Source: a bacterium (GTDB taxonomy: Bacteria; UBP14; UBA6098; B30-G16). From it: 7,842 nt of DNA. Where the stretch lies: NCBI GenBank assembly GCA_027007865.1, contig JALTEE010000236.1:1-7842 (forward strand), in the 5' to 3' direction. Position 1 is the first letter of the stretch. Each line of letters starts with the position of its first letter. Below are positions 5,863-7,842 of this stretch, one piece after another. Position numbers and translations under genes: made by a program. Under the pieces are notes generated by a model, which worked only from the letters and a program-made list of their open reading frames with translations, did not search any database and was not told the DNA's origin.

Positions 5863-6975
5863 TTATCTTTTTCGAGCGGGCGTCCTTCCAGCATTTGGAG
5901 CTCCCATCTGTTTTCGAGCGATGATATCGCTCAATTCCTGCGGGTCGGGAGAACGGTTCATCGCATCTTCGATTGTTATCAATCGTTTGAGATAAAGTTC
6001 TGCGAGAGACATATTCATAGTCTGCATACCATATTTTCCACCTGATTGCAGCGCTGAATATATCTGGTGAACTTTATCCTCGCGAATTATGGCTCTAATT
6101 GCTGGTGTAATAATCATTATTTCTAATGCAGGAACTCTTCCCCCACCTATTTTAGGCATTAAAGCCTGTGTTACCACAGCACGGAGCACAAACGAAAGTT
6201 GCACTCTTACCTGTTGCTGCTGTGCTGTCGGGAAAATATCGATGATACGGTTGATAGTTTCGGCGCAGGAATTTGTGTGCAAAGTTGCAAATGCAAGATG
6301 CCCTGTTTCTGAAATAAGAAGTGCGGATTCGACGGTATCGAGGTCTCTCATCTCGCCGATGAGCACAACATCGGGGTCTTCTCGAAGAGCATATTTCAAT
6401 GCACGAGCGAAACTCATTGTATCTGCGCCGACTTCTCGTTGGTTAATTATGCAGTTTTTATGCTCGTGAATGAACTCGATTGGGTCTTCGATAGTGAGAA
6501 TATGCTCGTATCGCTCTCTGTTAATTTTATCTATAAGTGCGGCAAGTGTGGTCGATTTCCCCGAACCTGTCGGTCCCGTAATCAGCACGAGTCCGTGAGG
6601 ATAGTCCGAGAGAGTCGATATAACAGGAGGCAGCATCAATTCCTCGAACGATTTTATTCTCACAGGAATAACCCTGATTGCAATAGCGACATTCCCGCGC
6701 TGCAAAAAGATGTTAACCCTGAATCGAGCGAGTCCTTCGAGTCCGAAGGATAAATCGACTTCCCATTCTTCTTCAAACCGTTGCTTTTGTCTTTCCGTCA
6801 TAATCGAATATGCCATTCTCTTCGCCATATCTGCGGTGAGAGGGTCGTAAGGAAGTCTTTGCAGTTTCCCATCGACTCTTACAACAGGTGGAGAATTGAC
6901 AGTTATATGCAGGTCTGAAGCGCCTCTTTTAACCATTTCTTCGAGTAATTCTCGCACTGAAATTTGTTCTGCCAT
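5863..6975 (-). CDS. pilT: Type IV pilus retraction ATPase PilT
   Basis: A 370-residue hexameric cytoplasmic ATPase that powers pilus disassembly and retraction, giving twitching motility and DNA uptake in well-studied species. The N-terminal domain (ISVRELLEEMVKRGASDLHI) is characteristic. The motor domain shows the Walker A box GPTGSGKST (134-142), the Asp box TIEDPIEFIH (161-170), Walker B DPDVVLIGEMRD (200-211) and the His box GHLAFATLHTN (225-235). The PilT-specific motif appears as AIRAIIRE (292-299; usually AIRNLIRE), which separates it from PilB. A basic C-terminal tail (ends GRTPARKR) follows the core. The ATG at 6975 has AAGGA nine bases upstream. It starts 33 bp after the stop of the secreted-protein gene, which suggests co-transcription, and sits upstream of pilC. 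Confidence 0.96.
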   Translation of the reverse strand: MAEQISVRELLEEMVKRGASDLHITVNSPPVVRVDGKLQRLPYDPLTADMAKRMAYSIMTERQKQRFEEEWEVDLSFGLEGLARFRVNIFLQRGNVAIAIRVIPVRIKSFEELMLPPVISTLSDYPHGLVLITGPTGSGKSTTLAALIDKINRERYEHILTIEDPIEFIHEHKNCIINQREVGADTMSFARALKYALREDPDVVLIGEMRDLDTVESALLISETGHLAFATLHTNSCAETINRIIDIFPTAQQQQVRVQLSFVLRAVVTQALMPKIGGGRVPALEIMIITPAIRAIIREDKVHQIYSALQSGGKYGMQTMNMSLAELYLKRLITIEDAMNRSPDPQELSDIIARKQMGAPNAGRTPARKR

Positions 6976-6984
6976 GTTATACCA

Positions 6985-6989
6985 TCCTT
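6985..6989 (-). promoter_or_regulatory. Ribosome binding site of pilT
   Basis: AAGGA on the minus strand, nine bases before the ATG at 6975, is the clearest Shine-Dalgarno in the window and supports this start. Confidence 0.65.
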
Positions 6990-7008
6990 CGGTAATCTAT
7001 AAAAAAAT

Positions 7009-7842
7009 TTATTGTGCTGAAATAGCGAAAATTTTAATTCGAATCGAATATATGTTATTCTCTTTTGCGCCAATTGTGCTCGGTGGAACAAGTAGGTTGA
7101 ACCAAAGCGCAACCGTATCGCCAGGGCTGACATTTTCTCCCGCGGATGTTCCATTGAAACCGAGCGTTTCACCGTGTGCGAATCGTGGTATTTCAGATAT
7201 TACATCATCGAAATTCTCGGAATTGAACCATTTTTTATCCGCAAGTTTCCGATGTGAATCGGTAAAAATTGCAGAAAGGATGTATTTATTTTCGTCCAAT
7301 TCTTTATAGAACCGCACGGGTTCCCATTGAGTGTCCATATTTGCATCCACACATAACCCGAATGTAATCGGGATATCGCCCGTATTTACCAGAAAAAATG
7401 TGTTCTCATCTGTATTCATAAGGATTTCCAGCGGAGCGACCGGACCTGTAATGTTCCAGAGAGTATCCCCGATAAATGCAAACGAAACCTTGCTCCCGAA
7501 AAAAGGTCCCAACATTAAAGGCGATGTTTTCACTGTATAACCTATTTGACCCGAAAAATAATATTCCATAGGACTTTGGAAAAGAGACTTCTTAAAAGTA
7601 ACTTCCGCTCGATAGACAAATCCGTTCGAATCCTGCCTTTCTAATTTCATCGAAACTTGTTCATCTCGGGAGAAATTCCCATCGCCATTCCAATCGAGGT
7701 TTAGTGTAACCCACTGCGGCTTTATTTGTCCTGTTATTCTTACTCGATACACAAAGTGGTTGCTAATGTCGAAATAATCGGGTTCTACTCCGTCCCATTT
7801 GTAGCCGGGTTCTCCAACCCACTCGAAATCCCATCGATATGG
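7009..7842 (-). CDS. Predicted extracellular beta-sandwich protein with an EF-hand-like calcium loop; 5' end beyond the window
   Basis: The frame is open from the right edge to a TAA at 7009, giving the last 277 residues; any signal peptide is outside the window. A GTG at 7752 is in frame but is unlikely to be the start because coding-like sequence (PYRWDFEWVGEPGYKWDGVE) continues upstream. The first part (~28-115) resembles surface-protein modules that alternate VYRVRITG, LNLDWNGDG, YRAEVTF and EYYFSG strands before a GPF motif. Residues 50-61 (DWNGDGNFSRDE) match a full EF-hand loop: D1, N3, D5, G6, F8, E12. The second part (~120-277) is a beta-rich domain with FFLVNTGDIPITFGL, SPGDTVALWFNLLVPPST and YSIRIKIFAIS, reminiscent of C-terminal domains in envelope proteins. 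No catalytic motif is visible. I infer a secreted or surface role. pilT follows after 33 bp, but a pilus role is only positional. Confidence 0.75.
   Translation of the reverse strand, partial: PYRWDFEWVGEPGYKWDGVEPDYFDISNHFVYRVRITGQIKPQWVTLNLDWNGDGNFSRDEQVSMKLERQDSNGFVYRAEVTFKKSLFQSPMEYYFSGQIGYTVKTSPLMLGPFFGSKVSFAFIGDTLWNITGPVAPLEILMNTDENTFFLVNTGDIPITFGLCVDANMDTQWEPVRFYKELDENKYILSAIFTDSHRKLADKKWFNSENFDDVISEIPRFAHGETLGFNGTSAGENVSPGDTVALWFNLLVPPSTIGAKENNIYSIRIKIFAISAQ

Noticed and set aside
7009..7752. GTG at 7752 as the true start of the secreted-type protein
   Set aside because: The frame stays open and coding-like to the right edge, with no ribosome site before this GTG.

Overview
The window comes from a moderately AT-rich, diderm-type bacterium that makes type IV pili. 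Every gene I can support is on the minus strand, so transcription runs from the right edge to the left edge. Domain types and the absence of any close match I can recall suggest an uncultivated bacterial lineage, but I cannot place it taxonomically from sequence alone.

Layout in transcription order (right to left): (1) 7842-7009, the C-terminal 277 residues of a predicted extracellular beta-rich protein with an EF-hand-like calcium loop, its N-terminus beyond the right edge; (2) 6975-5863, PilT, the pilus retraction ATPase; (3) a 150-bp AT-rich gap with an inverted repeat overlapping a possible -10 box; (4) 5712-4510, PilC, the inner-membrane platform protein; (5) a 320-bp gap with a possible small gene (4467-4204); (6) 4189-2483, a PilS-like membrane histidine kinase; (7) 2454-1, the first 818 residues of a type IIG-like (Eco57I-like) restriction-modification protein that runs off the left edge. 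No PilR-type response regulator follows pilS; the restriction-modification gene begins 28 bp after it.

The most unusual object is in gene 7. The methyltransferase is interrupted in frame, between motifs I-III and the catalytic NPPW motif IV, by about 244 residues (roughly nt 792-61) that read as an IS200-like/REP-associated tyrosine transposase (RAYT, Y1 transposase) domain. Its HUH motif (DHIHIL) and its C-terminal tyrosine helix (EYIKNN) are both intact. Inside this insert lie three near-identical perfect palindromes of 20-24 bp, all read in the same codon phase (NKGACSL twice, DKGLQPL once) and each at a predicted linker, plus 12-bp and about 39-bp tandem repeats. The whole 2454-nt frame is open. 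I read this as a restriction-modification enzyme that has absorbed a RAYT domain together with REP-like palindromes, comparable in style to the in-frame palindromic elements of Rickettsia. Whether such fusions have been described cannot be settled here.

Genes 2, 4 and 6 form a recognisable pilus motor and regulation cluster (retraction ATPase, platform, sensor kinase). The flanking secreted protein may be surface-associated, but its link to the pilus is only positional.
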